From an uncultured Bacteroides sp. (GTDB taxonomy: Bacteria; Bacteroidota; Bacteroidia; Bacteroidales; Bacteroidaceae): DNA of 5,759 bases. A model generated the notes under the pieces. It was not told the DNA's origin. It made no database searches and worked only from the letters and a program-made list of their open reading frames with translations. Of the stretch, positions 5,475 to 5,759 are shown in pieces. The stretch's first letter is position 1. The number at the start of each line of letters is the position of its first letter. Made by a program: the position numbers and the translations under genes. The DNA is taken from NCBI GenBank assembly GCA_900557355.1, contig USSR01000459.1, forward strand, positions 1 to 5,759, given 5' to 3'.

Positions 5475-5759
5475 TCAAGCTCTTATTGCCTTCCAGACAG
5501 TTGCGGCTACCACCGCCCCCACCAGGGGAGCTACGATAAATACCCACAATTGCTCCAACGCGGCAACACCCGCAAACAATGCAGGCCCGATACTGCGTGC
5601 CGGATTCACCGAAGTTCCCGTCAACGGGATACATACGATATGAACCAGCACCAACGTCAGACCGATTGCCAACCCGGCAAAGCGCGGGGTGTTATTTTTC
5701 GAATCAGTACTGCCCAACACCACCAACACGAAAATAAATGTAAAAACAGCTTCGGCCGT
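5475..5759 (-). CDS. aqpZ: Aquaporin, MIP family, AqpZ-like (C-terminal 94 aa, partial)
   Basis: The minus-strand frame is open from the window edge to a TGA at 5477-5475 and gives the C-terminal part of a water channel, roughly the last 40 percent of a protein of about 230 aa. It begins TAEAVFTFIFVLVVLGSTDS, a transmembrane helix of the second half. The second NPA loop follows: VHIVCIPLTGTSVNPARS, with NPAR at partial residues 52-55. A final helix pair (LFAGVAALEQLWVFIVAPLVGA) completes the fold. The E. coli AqpZ pore residues have matches: His in VHIVC, Thr in TGTS and Arg in NPAR, as expected for a water-selective rather than glycerol channel. The first NPA motif and the start lie outside the window. 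It converges on the OmpA gene. The symbol is by family resemblance. Confidence 0.92.
   Translation of the reverse strand, partial: TAEAVFTFIFVLVVLGSTDSKNNTPRFAGLAIGLTLVLVHIVCIPLTGTSVNPARSIGPALFAGVAALEQLWVFIVAPLVGAVVAATVWKAIRA

Noticed and set aside
5303..5539. 78-aa plus-strand open frame
   Set aside because: It crosses the inverted-repeat region and runs into the aquaporin gene on the other strand.

Overview
The window looks like a chromosomal segment of a Bacteroides-type gut bacterium. The evidence is an operon of fimbrillin-like lipoproteins, A-rich start regions without clear Shine-Dalgarno sequences, acidic residues right after the lipobox cysteines, an OmpA protein of Bacteroidales type and a Bacteroides-like -7 element (TACTTTG) upstream of it. 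Species cannot be decided from the sequence alone.

Positions 1-3350 (+ strand) are the 3' part of an operon that starts upstream of the window. It holds the last 21 codons of an unidentified gene, a 58-residue acidic mini-protein, a 475-aa fimbrillin-like lipoprotein with an Ig/BACON-like C-terminal part, and a 494-aa fimbrillin-like lipoprotein with a lectin-like (FISUMP-type) C-terminal part. A 13-bp hairpin with a short T run closes it. The set reads as structural and tip or adhesive subunits of a type V-like pilus, or related surface lipoproteins.

Positions 3351-3753 hold no intact gene. The first 250 bases carry short, stop-broken coding-like scraps, one of which resembles the C-terminus of the partial gene at the window start. 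The rest is a probable promoter and a structured leader with two inverted repeats for the next gene. Positions 3754-4890 encode an OmpA-family outer-membrane protein (signal peptide, beta-barrel, coiled coil, OmpA C-terminal domain), transcribed alone and ended by a strong terminator.

Positions 4891-5474 separate the OmpA gene from a convergent aquaporin gene. On the minus strand lies a striking relic, 5029-5204: three separate pieces of the AAA-ATPase-like/PD-(D/E)XK family stitched together by two deletions. A near-perfect minus-strand terminator directly abuts it, and a long-loop inverted repeat lies nearer the aquaporin. Positions 5475-5759 (minus) encode the C-terminal 94 residues of an AqpZ-like aquaporin that runs off the window.

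No RNA gene, CRISPR array, insertion sequence or complete new system was found. The best leads are the composite relic with its adjoining terminator, the mini-protein in the fimbrillin operon, the structured OmpA leader, and the lectin-like subunit that seems to stop just short of its domain end.
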